A stretch of DNA of 64,000 nt from Zhaonella formicivorans (lineage in GTDB: Bacteria > Bacillota > DUOV01 > Zhaonellaceae): assembly GCF_004353525.1 (NCBI RefSeq), contig NZ_CP085524.1:2514142-2578141 (forward strand). Direction: 5' to 3'. The notes beneath the pieces are model-generated. The model saw only the letters and a program-made list of their open reading frames with translations. It did no database searches and was not told the DNA's origin. Positions within the stretch are counted from its first letter, which is position 1; every line of letters starts with the position of its first letter. Positions 25,968 to 34,060 of this stretch are shown here, one piece after another. The position numbers were made by a program, and so were the translations under genes.

Positions 25968-26770
25968 TTAAAGACCTGCTTCCTGAGCAGATTTAATTAC
26001 CGCCTCTTCATCAATACATTCAAGTCTTTTCTGGCACCCATAAAGCAGGCAGTTAGTAGCTAAATTGTTGATGAGTCTTGGCCATCCCCTAGAACGGGTG
26101 GCAATAGCCTCCACTGCTTGTGGAGAAAATATTTCAAATTTAGCACCTGCTAACTCCAGGTGATGTAAGATATAGTTTTTCACCTCTTCTTTATCTAAGG
26201 GTGTGACCTTGTAACGCATGATAATACGCTGATTTAACGACTGATTATGGGATAAAGCTAAACGATCCAGTAGATAAGGCAATCCCGCCAATACCAAAAT
26301 AAACGGATTATCCGAATCCATTGTAAAATTAAACAGGATGCTTAAGTCATTTAGAAACTTGTTGTTAGATAACTGCATTTCATCTAGAATAAATACAGGA
26401 GTTATCTTTTTTTCTTATAAAATAGGCTGGTTACTCCCTCTTGAATTTGCTTAAATAGATCAACTTTTCTAAAGGTAGGTTCTTCACCTAGCCCATAGCA
26501 CAGTCCCCGGTAAAAATCCATCACCGTACCTGTAGACAAAGGAAAATAAATAACTTTGTAAAGTGAGGGATTTAAGCTTAAAGCAAAGTTTCTGAGGACA
26601 GAAGTTTTACCGGCACCAGGCTCACCCACTACCACCCCAATGCCCCTTGAATCTTTAAGGTAATTAAGCCGTGCCATTAATTCAGTAAAGCTTTTAGAGG
26701 GAAAAAGGTGCTTTGTCTCAATTTCTTTGGTAAATGGTTTTCTGCTTAGAGAGTAAAATGCTCTATACAT
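25968..26770 (-). pseudogene. Transposon AAA ATPase (ExeA/TniB-like), frameshifted
   Basis: Two frames together make one ATPase of about 265 residues. The first (26770 to 26402) opens MYRAFYSLSRKPFTKEI and has Walker A GEPGAGKTS. It runs into a stop just after an A7 run. In the -1 frame the sequence continues TPVFILDEMQLSNN (Walker B) and ends at 25968 with GWPRLINNLATNCLLYG. The break lies at AAGAAAAAAAGA (about 26404-26416). It could be a one-base loss, a sequencing error in the homopolymer, or programmed -1 slippage. Confidence 0.85.
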
Positions 26771-28052
26771 TATGTTCCCTCCCTGGAATCATACATTTCC
26801 TGAAAGGATAGCGCGGCTTCTTCTTTTTCCTTTTGCCTTTTTTCCCTTTTAATTCTGGCGTTATCACTGTAAATTACAGGCAAAGCTTTGGCCACTTCTT
26901 TCCCCTCTACATAGATAAACACCTGTTCTAGTTTTTCAGGATCAAAACGAACCTCGATTTGTTGCCCAATAAACTGGGGAGGCACTTCAAAAAGCAAGGA
27001 ATTAATTGAGATAGTGCCATCATGCTTAACCTTACGCTTTTCTCTTTTTAAGAAAAGGGCGTCCAAAGCTTTGGGGTTATCTATCATTTTTACCCGGCTA
27101 AACTGAGACATAAACATGTCTAGTGGGCTCATCTCAAGAGCGGAATGAACCTTTCGATGATAATCTTCCTCCAGCCAACGCCAAAAGGCTTGGTTTAAGG
27201 TCTCGATTGAAGTAAGAGCATCTTTAGTTAAAGTAGGCAAGAACCTCTGGCGTACGGTACCGAAAAAACGTTCGATTTTCCCTTTACTTGCCGCATCATA
27301 GGGTTTGGTATGAATTAAGGTGATACCTAACGAAGCACATGCTATGCTAAACTGGTCCGATTTGTATACTTTACCGTTATCCACATAGATCATCTTAGGA
27401 ATGCCTCTACGTATTAATGCTTCTTTAAACACATGCTTTAGGGAATCAAATTTCTCGGATAAAACGAACTCAGCATAGGGAACAAGCCTTGAACAATCAT
27501 CAATAAAAGCAAATAGATTTGTCCTAACCTTTTTACCGGAAACAATAATATAGGGGCCTACTGCCATATCGCCTTGCCAAAGTATGTTCACTTCTTCATA
27601 ACTGAATCTTTTTCTGTCGGGAGATTTAGTTTCTACTTTCCCTACCAGCCCTTCATTTTTTAGAAACCTATATAGGGTCGAGTATGAGATATTTTGAGGC
27701 AAAAAGAGTGCATCTTTAACCAGTTTTTCATAAAACAACGTTACATTCAGTTCCCGATGTTCGCTACGCAAAGCCAAAATTTTTTCTTTCAATTCTTCGG
27801 GATGTTTCTTACAGAACCTTTATCAGACCGACCCTTAGGCTTTAATCCCTCAAAACCACATCTACGATATGCTTTAACCCAAAATTCTATCGTTTTAGGG
27901 GCAAATTCTTTTACGCCGTAGTGGGGCACATCATGGGGGTGACTAGCAATTTGAGCTAGATAGTCTTTTTGACTGGTAACCTGTCCATTTAAAATGGGCG
28001 CAATTAGGCCGTAACGAAATAGGGCAACTGCTTCTCTTTCTTTTTCATCCAT
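26770..28052 (-). pseudogene. Transposase (HTH + DDE integrase core), frameshifted
   Basis: An N-terminal frame (28052 to 27789, 87 residues) gives a helix-turn-helix region (GVKEFAPKTIEFWVKAYRR, GFEGLKPKGRSDKG). It stops at VRNIPKN. One base back, the frame reads PEELKEKILAL and runs 340 residues through an rve-type DDE core (FIDDCSRLVPYAEF, IYVDNGKVYKS, then KGKIERFFGTVRQRF) and a Mu-type C-terminal domain. A one-base deletion in CCCG near 27797 would explain it. The C-terminal part overlaps the ATPase start. Confidence 0.88.
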
Positions 28053-28195
28053 TTTTTCTTACTCCTCATAATGTTTTTTGTAGCTAGCCGGCTAGAAACT
28101 CTCAAAAACATTTTAGAGGAAGAAAGACCGTGGCTCCACGCAAAAGTTATGTGGTTCAAGATTTAACTTAATTTTTAACGCTTTTTGTAGTAAAA

Positions 28196-28748
28196 TTAAT
28201 TTGCATTTGGTTGGGCCATGAACGCTCTTAGGAAGTGATTATGAAACCTTTGGCTGAAGGTTTCCACTGTGGCTGCAGTGTTAATCAAATCCATGAGCTT
28301 CATGGCTTTTTCTTTTTTATCCTGCATAATATAACCGCCGTAACCCTTATCCCTAAAACGGCCTCTATCCAGTTTAATTTATTCATAAATCTTTTTTAAT
28401 GAACTGTAGATGCTGGCGTTTCAGGTTTAGAAGAACCTGTTTACCTGATGCAGCGCATTGGATTAATTTCATAATCACTCTTAGAGGTAGCTGATAGTAG
28501 GGTAATAGGAAGATCGGCAACAGGGAAATAGTTTTACAGCAGGAGGGGCAGAAATACCTGCAAACCGGTACTTTTACTGCCTTCTTTATGAGGTGTATAT
28601 ATCTCCAGTAAAAGCCATGCCTTTTTAGTTTTACTTTAGCTTTGCAGCTAGGGCATACTTCAAATGCCGGGAAATGATTCTCTATGCCTAGTTTAATGTA
28701 TTTGGTCATACTGATTTTAAAGTCGTAAAGTATTTGCAAGATGCTCAC
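28196..28748 (-). pseudogene. DUF6431-like zinc-finger protein, broken
   Basis: The intact part (28748 to 28383, 121 residues) has CPSCKAKVKLKRHGFYWRY and CRYFCPSCCKTISLLP, a zinc-ribbon type arrangement, and ends at a TGA. In another frame, 28382 to 28196 reads LDRGRFRDKGYGGY and ETFSQRFHNHFLRAFMAQP, which looks like the missing C-terminus. Two stops separate the halves, so the gene is degenerate. It is read as part of the transposon cargo. Confidence 0.65.
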
Positions 28749-28882
28749 CCTAATTCACTTTGACAAAATTATATCAAATAAAATTAGGGATGCTTAGCCT
28801 TAAAGGTAAATAGAAAATGAAAAATCTACTCCGGTTTTGGAGTAGATAAATTAAAAGTTTACAGCTGGAAAAGGTTACTCCT

Positions 28883-29542
28883 TTGGCCCCCGACATTAAC
28901 GAATATACCTTTAAATTTATTCAGCCGGAGCGGGTAGAATATAAGGCAGGGCAATTTATTCTGGTTAAAATCATGGATGATCCGGTGATGTTCAGAGCCT
29001 ATTCCATCTCCTCCTACAACGAGGATGGCAGAAGAGTCAGCATCACCGTTAAAAAGATGGCCGATGGTTTCGGCACAAACCTGATTTTTGAGAACTTCAA
29101 AGCAGGAAATATAGTTGAACTGGAAGGTCCCATGGGCAGAGAACTGGTGGTGGATAAAAATACACCAAAGGTACTGCTGGTAGCAGGCGGAATAGGCATC
29201 ACCCCCTTTGTCCCCATCGTCAGGGATCTGCTGGAAAACCACAGCTCCGTGGAAAGTGTTAAATTGATATACGGCGTCAATAAGGAAAATGAATTCATCT
29301 ACGACGATTACTTCCAGGAGCTGGCCAAAAAACACAGTAATTTTGAATATTTAAAAACAGTGGCTGTACCCGAGGAAGGCTGGACCGGACACAGAGGTTT
29401 CGTCACCGATGTGATGGATACCCTGGGCTTGGACGGATACAAGGTTTATATGTGCGGACCAAAGCCTATGGTGAACGCCACAATGAAAACCTTGAAGCAG
29501 AAAGGCATAAAAGAGGAAAATATTTTTGCTGAGAGCGCGTAG
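28883..29542 (+). CDS. FAD/NAD(P)-binding oxidoreductase, N-terminus probably truncated
   Basis: A ferredoxin-NADP-reductase-like protein of 219 residues. It has an FAD domain (AGQFILVKI, RAYSISSYN, GTNLIFENFKAG) and an NAD domain (VLLVAGGIGITPFVPIVRDL, YMCGPKPMVNA). The frame continues upstream as LQLEKVTPLAPDINEY to an in-frame TAA, and LEKVTPLAPD looks like the normal family N-terminus. The original start therefore seems lost at the transposon end. A TTG at 28883 with AAAGG upstream could serve now. Confidence 0.82.
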   Translation: MAPDINEYTFKFIQPERVEYKAGQFILVKIMDDPVMFRAYSISSYNEDGRRVSITVKKMADGFGTNLIFENFKAGNIVELEGPMGRELVVDKNTPKVLLVAGGIGITPFVPIVRDLLENHSSVESVKLIYGVNKENEFIYDDYFQELAKKHSNFEYLKTVAVPEEGWTGHRGFVTDVMDTLGLDGYKVYMCGPKPMVNATMKTLKQKGIKEENIFAESA

Positions 29543-29561
29543 AACTTAAAAAAGCTCCAAG

Positions 29562-29588
29562 AGGCCCGGGATATACCCGGGCCTTTCA
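29562..29588 (+). terminator. Terminator after the oxidoreductase gene
   Basis: AGGCCCGGG / CCCGGGCCT stem with an ATATA loop, followed by TTC. Confidence 0.85.
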
Positions 29589-29614
29589 GACAGTCGACAA
29601 ACTACTATCAGCTC

Positions 29615-29709
29615 GCATGTATTATTTCGCTCTGGACAAGCTCCTACGCCGTTACCGGCAGCATAGCTGCCGACGGCTGAGGAAACCAGTCCCGCTCCAT
29701 AATACATGC
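29615..29709. repeat. ~95-bp palindromic dispersed repeat, copy B
   Basis: Begins GCATGTATTATTTCGCTCTGG and ends GCTCCATAATACATGC, with an inner ACCGGCAGC/GCTGCCG pair; it is the reverse orientation of copy D at 48955-49049. The outer flanks carry GTCGACAAA and GGCTTTGTCT as in the other copies. Confidence 0.9.
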
Positions 29710-29738
29710 GGGCTTTGTCTGATAGATGAGCCCAGGCT

Positions 29739-29767
29739 ATGAGTCAGAGAACCGTCCCCTGACTCAT
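29739..29767. repeat. REP-like hairpin with central ACCGTCCCC, overlapping the ilvN stop
   Basis: ATGAGTCAG / CTGACTCAT arms around AGAACCGTCCC. It shares its centre with the element at 3220-3251 but has different arms. The ilvN TGA stop lies inside the right arm. Confidence 0.75.
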
Positions 29768-30264
29768 TCGATATGGTGTTTGACAGCCTCCGGCCCCCTG
29801 GAAAGGGAGATTTTGCCCGTGCGAACAATTTCAATAATGCCATGCTCTTGCAAAACCTCGCACAGGGCGTCTATTTTGTCCGATTCGCCGGTAAGCTCAA
29901 TGACCATTGTCTCCCGGTTCACGTCTACAATCTTAGCCCGGAAAATATTGACGATATCCACGATATCGGTACGCCGCTCCGGAAGGGCCTTTACTTTGAT
30001 CATGGCCAGTTCCCTGATAATCGAGGGGGTGGCGGTCAAATTGCTGACATGAATCACATCGACCAGCTTGGAAAGCTGCTTGATGACCTGGTCGATCTCA
30101 TCTTCCTCGCATTCCACTACCAGGGTGATCCGTGTCACTTTTGCATCTTCGGTAGGTCCGGCCGCAATGCTTTCAATGTTATATGCTCTCCGGCTTATAA
30201 GACTGGAGATATGGGATAAAACCGTCGGTCTGTTGACAACCAACAGCGCTAGGGTATGTAACAT
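29764..30264 (-). CDS. ilvN: Acetolactate synthase small (regulatory) subunit
   Basis: A 166-residue regulatory subunit of acetohydroxyacid synthase. It has an N-terminal ACT domain (LHTLALLVVNRPTVLSHIS, RRAYNIESIAAGPTED) and a C-terminal ALS_ss_C domain (ALPERRTDIVDIVNIFRAKI, ELTGESDKIDAL). The ATG at 30264 has GGAGG six bases upstream. No ilvB, ilvC or leu genes flank it, so it stands apart from its catalytic partner. Confidence 0.93.
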   Translation of the reverse strand: MLHTLALLVVNRPTVLSHISSLISRRAYNIESIAAGPTEDAKVTRITLVVECEEDEIDQVIKQLSKLVDVIHVSNLTATPSIIRELAMIKVKALPERRTDIVDIVNIFRAKIVDVNRETMVIELTGESDKIDALCEVLQEHGIIEIVRTGKISLSRGPEAVKHHIE

Positions 30265-30407
30265 AGTCAACCTCCGTAGTTTTTATTAGTATTGTATAAC
30301 CGGCGCACGGATAAAGTCAAACATTAATTTCGGAAATAATTGAATTTTTAGGGTATCCTCGCGCTAAGATTTCAACAATTAAATTACCTTTTAGAGGAGG
30401 ATGACAA

Positions 30408-30457
30408 TTGCATTTTCCGAACATTTGATTATAATATTTATATAAATATTCGGTTAT
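30408..30457 (+). promoter_or_regulatory. xpt promoter overlapped by inverted PurR boxes
   Basis: TTGCAT, a 16-base spacer and TATAAT (30430-30435) form a promoter. TTTTCCGAACATT (30413-30425) matches the Bacillus PurBox AWWWCCGAACWWT, and AATATTCGGTTAT (30445-30457) is its inverted partner with one mismatch, 19 bases away. This points to PurR control rather than the purine riboswitch common at xpt; no riboswitch aptamer is visible. Confidence 0.75.
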
Positions 30458-30470
30458 GGGGGCTAGTTTG

Positions 30471-31040
30471 ATGGAACTCTTGAAGAGCAGAATTCGCCAT
30501 GAGGGCAAAGTAATTTCCGATTCCATCCTGAAAGTGGATTCTTTTCTTAACCACCAGATAGATCCGGTCTTGATGCTGGCTATCGGCGAAGAATTCAAGA
30601 ACCGTTTTAGCGACTGCAAAATTACCAAGGTTTTAACTGTAGAAGCTTCAGGCATCGCCGCGGCGTTGATGACCGGGTTGGTACTGAAAGTTCCCGTTGT
30701 CTTTGCCAAGAAAAAAACACCGTCCACTATTCCCAACAATTCATATGTAGGTAAAGTGCAGTCCTACACCCGCCAGGAGCCGGTAGAAATTGTGGTACAG
30801 GATGCTTATCTGCAGCCCGATGACCATGTATTAATTATCGATGACTTCCTGGCTACAGGCGAAGCCAGTTCGGGACTGTTAAATATTATTGAGCAGTCTG
30901 GCGCCCACCTGGTAGGCGTGGGAATTGTGATTGAAAAAATATTCCAGAGCGGGGGCCAAGCCTTAAGGGATAAGGGAATCCGAGTTGAATCCTTAGTACA
31001 GGTGGCCAGCCTGGAAAACGGACAGGTTAAATTTGTTTAG
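30471..31040 (+). CDS. xpt: Xanthine phosphoribosyltransferase
   Basis: A protein of about 189 residues that converts xanthine and PRPP to XMP in purine salvage. Family motifs are DPVLMLAIGEEFKNRF, TVEASGIAAALMTGL, FAKKKTPST and the PRPP-binding VLIIDDFLATGEASSGL. The ATG at 30471 is chosen over one five codons earlier. An inverted PurBox pair overlaps the promoter. Confidence 0.95.
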   Translation: MELLKSRIRHEGKVISDSILKVDSFLNHQIDPVLMLAIGEEFKNRFSDCKITKVLTVEASGIAAALMTGLVLKVPVVFAKKKTPSTIPNNSYVGKVQSYTRQEPVEIVVQDAYLQPDDHVLIIDDFLATGEASSGLLNIIEQSGAHLVGVGIVIEKIFQSGGQALRDKGIRVESLVQVASLENGQVKFV

Positions 31041-31504
31041 AGTCAACTTAAGACAAGCCTTGTCAAAGCAAAAAACGGGGAGGTAATGCAAAGAGCAAGC
31101 GTTACGCTTGCTCTTGTTAAAATTTATATAAACCGGCAATCGCCGGTTATTTTCAGCCCCGTCAGGGGCTAAGAAATATAACTGCATCTCTTGCTGCGGA
31201 CAGTGCTGCGTTGGTTACATCGTATGTTGCCAGATTTAAAGTACAGTTGCTACTGTGAACTGTAGTTTGTCGGTTGCTTAATTCAGTGAGTCATAAACAA
31301 GCACATTTACTGCTGCAAATAGTAGTGTGATTTTTGTGGGAGGTCATTAATGCGTCTAAACAAAGGCCAGTGCTTCAACCTTGGATTAAATATTACTTCA
31401 TCTGGTGTTATTATAGCACAGTGATATTTAAATTTGTGTTAAGATTTTGTTAAGATTTAATTTTGTTTGTTAAGTTTAATATCAGTTAAATCTTGATTGC
31501 CTTA
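31041..31504. other. Gene-free region with serial hairpins
   Basis: No convincing gene. AAGAGCAAGCG/CGCTTGCTCTT (31091-31115) is a likely xpt terminator. AACCGGC/GCCGGTT (about 31130-31147) and GCCCC/GGGGC (about 31157-31170) follow. Two very short frames with good ribosome-binding sequences (28 codons from the ATG at 31086; 24 codons from the ATG at 31350) were noted but have no recognisable product. Confidence 0.5.
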
Positions 31505-33109
31505 TTAGAGACAGCTGATTACCTGGCCTGCATCTTCCGCTGCTATCTTCCCCTTTTGCACCGTTATTCTACCGTTAACCACTACATAGCTGATGCCCTC
31601 CGGTATTTGAGCCGGGTTGCTGTAGTCCTCCTTATCATTGATCGCTTCAGGGTCAAAAATTACAATGTCAGCAGCCAGCCCTGCTTTTAAAAAACCTCTG
31701 TCCCTCAGATTTAACCGCGTGGCAGGGTCGCCCGTCAACCGCTTAATAGCCTCAGGCCAGCTCATCACCTTTTTGTCCCGCACATATGTCCCTAAAAATT
31801 TCGGGTAGGTACCGTACAACCGGGGGTGAGGAGTTCCGGTAGGGATGCCGTCGGACCCAATTTGGCTTAATGGATGGCTGACAAGTTCGATAATGTCCTG
31901 GTCAGAAAACAAATTCAACATTACCATACAGCACTCCGCGTTCTCACTGATTAAAAGGCGAGCAGCAGCTTCCACCGCATCCACACCTAGTTCCTCAGCA
32001 ATTTCAGCCATGGTTTTACCCTGCAAATGCTTATTTTCCGGTTTTTGCACCGAACTAACCAGAATATTTTCCCAACCTACCATGCCCACAAAATTATCCC
32101 AGCCGGGGTAGCTACAATCAGAGTTGTACAGGTCATATCGCAGCCTCTCCAGCACATCCCTGTTCCTTAGACGGTTGACTATCTGCTGTCCGCCCCCTGC
32201 TTTTGCCCAGGGAGGCAGTATTTGGGTTAAAAGGGTACTTCCCGCTAAATAAGGATGTTGATCGAAAGTGACGTCCACTCCCTGCTCTCTGGCGGAATCA
32301 ATCATTTCCAACAGTTGTCCGCCGCTGATACCGAAGCGGCGGTTGGCATAAGAGCGCATATGGGATATCTGAAGCCTCACCCCAGAGGCCTGGGCAATAT
32401 CCAGGGCTTCCTGCATTGCTTCCACTACCTGACGGGAGTGGCTGCGGATATGGACCATCATTATCCCGTCATATTCAGCCACTACCCGGCACAAAGCTAC
32501 CAGCTCCTCTTTCGGGGCAAAAACTCCGGGCAAATACGCCAGGCCAAAGGAAATGCCCAGTGCCCCATCCTCCATGGCCTCTCTGACTATAGCTTGCATA
32601 TGGGCGATGTCATTTTCTGTGGGCTGCACATCCCCCAAACCCAGCACCTGGGCACGGACTGCACCATGGGAAACGAGGGCAGCCACATTATGAGGTTTTT
32701 TGGCTTTGGACAAAGCCTCCAGGTAGCCGGAAAAACGCCGCCAATTCCAGTCCACCTCCGGACTGCCCAGAATGGCTTTCAGGTACTGGCGAAAGTTTTG
32801 CATATTTTCTTCCAGATATGGAGCCGGACCCAGGCCGCACTGCCCCACCAGCTCTGTGGTTACCCCTTGCAGCACTCTGGAGTATTTGATCTGCCCTACC
32901 ATAAAAGGCAGCAAGTCACAATGGCTGTGTACATCAATAAAGCCTGGCGCCACCAGCAAGCCGGCTGCATCTATCACCTGCCGCCCCTGGTCTCCCAAAT
33001 CGGGCCCAAGGGCACTGATTTTGTCGGCTGCAATTCCAACATCAACCCTCCGCGGCTCACCTCCTGTTCCATCCAGAACTACTCCGTTTTTGATGACCAG
33101 ATCATACAT
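31505..33109 (-). CDS. N-acyl-D-amino-acid deacylase
   Basis: A 534-residue amidohydrolase of the D-aminoacylase family, hydrolysing N-acyl-D-amino acids. Visible motifs are the metal-site APGFIDVHSHCD (about 54-65), VTTELVGQCGLGPAP with the bridging cysteine, MVHIRSHS, QISHMRS, QIGSDGIP, and the C-terminal AGLAADIVIFDP typical of the urease-fold amidohydrolases. Soluble. GGAAGCGCATGCC precedes the ATG. A D-cysteine desulfhydrase gene 1.9 kb away hints at D-amino-acid use (weak inference). Confidence 0.9.
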   Translation of the reverse strand: MYDLVIKNGVVLDGTGGEPRRVDVGIAADKISALGPDLGDQGRQVIDAAGLLVAPGFIDVHSHCDLLPFMVGQIKYSRVLQGVTTELVGQCGLGPAPYLEENMQNFRQYLKAILGSPEVDWNWRRFSGYLEALSKAKKPHNVAALVSHGAVRAQVLGLGDVQPTENDIAHMQAIVREAMEDGALGISFGLAYLPGVFAPKEELVALCRVVAEYDGIMMVHIRSHSRQVVEAMQEALDIAQASGVRLQISHMRSYANRRFGISGGQLLEMIDSAREQGVDVTFDQHPYLAGSTLLTQILPPWAKAGGGQQIVNRLRNRDVLERLRYDLYNSDCSYPGWDNFVGMVGWENILVSSVQKPENKHLQGKTMAEIAEELGVDAVEAAARLLISENAECCMVMLNLFSDQDIIELVSHPLSQIGSDGIPTGTPHPRLYGTYPKFLGTYVRDKKVMSWPEAIKRLTGDPATRLNLRDRGFLKAGLAADIVIFDPEAINDKEDYSNPAQIPEGISYVVVNGRITVQKGKIAAEDAGQVISCL

Positions 33110-33248
33110 GGCATGCGCTTCCTTTCAATTGCTGACAGCAAATTTAGTAAAATTAAAATTCTTCTATAAAAATCATACCACATTGAATATAAAAGAGTAT
33201 AAAAAAACTTACTTATCCAATACCTAAGTAAGCCTGTAGACAAAGCCC

Positions 33249-33402
33249 GCATGTATTATTTCGTGCAGTGGTCAGGGGACACACCTCTTATGCATGTTGT
33301 TCACTTTTGTTGAGGAATGTCCCCAATTAATAAGCTCCTACACCGTTACCGGCAGCAAGCTGCCGACGGCTGAGGAAACCAGTCCCGCTCCATAATACAT
33401 GC
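33249..33402. repeat. ~95-bp palindromic repeat, copy C, interrupted by a nested element
   Basis: Same ends as copies B and D (GCATGTATTATTTCG, then CATAATACATGC). The GCTCTGGAC segment is replaced by about 70 bases that contain the 50-bp REP element at 33275-33324. No gene is seen in 33170-33437. Confidence 0.88.
33275..33324. repeat. 50-bp REP-like element, nested copy
   Basis: GGGGACACACCTC, then TATGCATG, then GAGGAATGTCCCC. The reverse complement of 59829-59877 reads GGGGACGCCACCTC, then TATGCGTG, then GAGGAATGTCCCC, so the two are the same element. Confidence 0.85.
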
Positions 33403-33437
33403 GGGCTAAAAGTTGTGAAAAACATCAGACAGCCCGG

Positions 33438-33914
33438 TTATAGTTCTTTTTTCATTTGGCTGAGCTTTTTAATATGTTCCCTTTCCTGGGCAATAAGCTT
33501 ATCAATAGCTTCATGCTCGCCCTGGGGCACAAAATTTTTCATCTCGTTAAAGAATAGGATGGAGTCTTTTTCAAACCGCAGGGCCATATCTATGGCTTTT
33601 CCCGCATCAGCCATTTGTGGGGCCAGGTCTTCAAAGTTCAGCCCTTTATGAAACACATGGTTCTCCACCAGGGCCTTCAAATATTCTTCATATTCACCGG
33701 GATAGCTTTCCGGTGAATGATACTCTCCCAGCCCGGCAAGGATACGCTCAAAATCACCTACGTGCTTGGCTTCCTCCTCTGCCAAAAAGAGCAAAAGGTC
33801 TTTTGCTTTGGCATCAATCACATTTTCAGCCAGCTTTTTGTAAAACTCCCGTCCGTTTTTTTCTACCTGTACGGCAAAATTCACTACATCATTGCTTTTA
33901 AAAATTGACCACAT
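33438..33914 (-). CDS. Ferritin-family (rubrerythrin-like) diiron protein
   Basis: About 158 residues forming one ferritin-like bundle. Helices have EKNGREFYKKLAENV, LAEEEAKHVGDFERI, MALRFEKDSILFFNEM and AQEREHIKKL, i.e. paired E and E-x-x-H iron ligands. No rubredoxin domain. Function is probably peroxide or iron handling. The ATG at 33914 has AGGAG eight bases upstream; a GTG three codons earlier overlaps that site. Fourth ferritin-like gene in the window. Confidence 0.88.
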   Translation of the reverse strand: MWSIFKSNDVVNFAVQVEKNGREFYKKLAENVIDAKAKDLLLFLAEEEAKHVGDFERILAGLGEYHSPESYPGEYEEYLKALVENHVFHKGLNFEDLAPQMADAGKAIDMALRFEKDSILFFNEMKNFVPQGEHEAIDKLIAQEREHIKKLSQMKKEL

Positions 33915-34060
33915 TGTAAACACTCCTTACTAAAATACTTTAACAAATATACTAGATGGCATATAAACTTTCCTGCTGTATTCTTCCTATTGGACAGCCA
34001 TTTAGTATAAAAATTATGCAACTATCTGTACTCCAGTAAATAGTATGGGAACTTGTTTAT

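Larger units (their letters stand above)
25376..28855 (-). mobile_element. Decayed DDE-transposase/AAA-ATPase transposon (about 3.4 kb)
   Basis: Minus-strand block of an HTH/DDE transposase, an ATPase, a DUF5348 protein and a DUF6431-like protein. Three of the four genes are frameshifted. At the left end, two direct repeats (TTTGCAAATTAAAAGGGAT near 25377 and TTTTGCAAAATAAAATGGAT near 25399) resemble multiple transposase-binding sites. AAATAAAATTAGGGATG (28776-28792) and, on the minus strand, CAAAGTGAATTAGGGTGAGC lie at the right end. Exact termini and target duplication could not be fixed. A hairpin ATCTACTCC/GGAGTAGAT (about 28829-28852) marks the right boundary region. Confidence 0.7.

Noticed and set aside
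31086-31172. 28-codon frame with GGGGAGGTA ribosome-binding sequence after xpt
   Set aside because: It runs through terminator hairpins and has no protein-like features.
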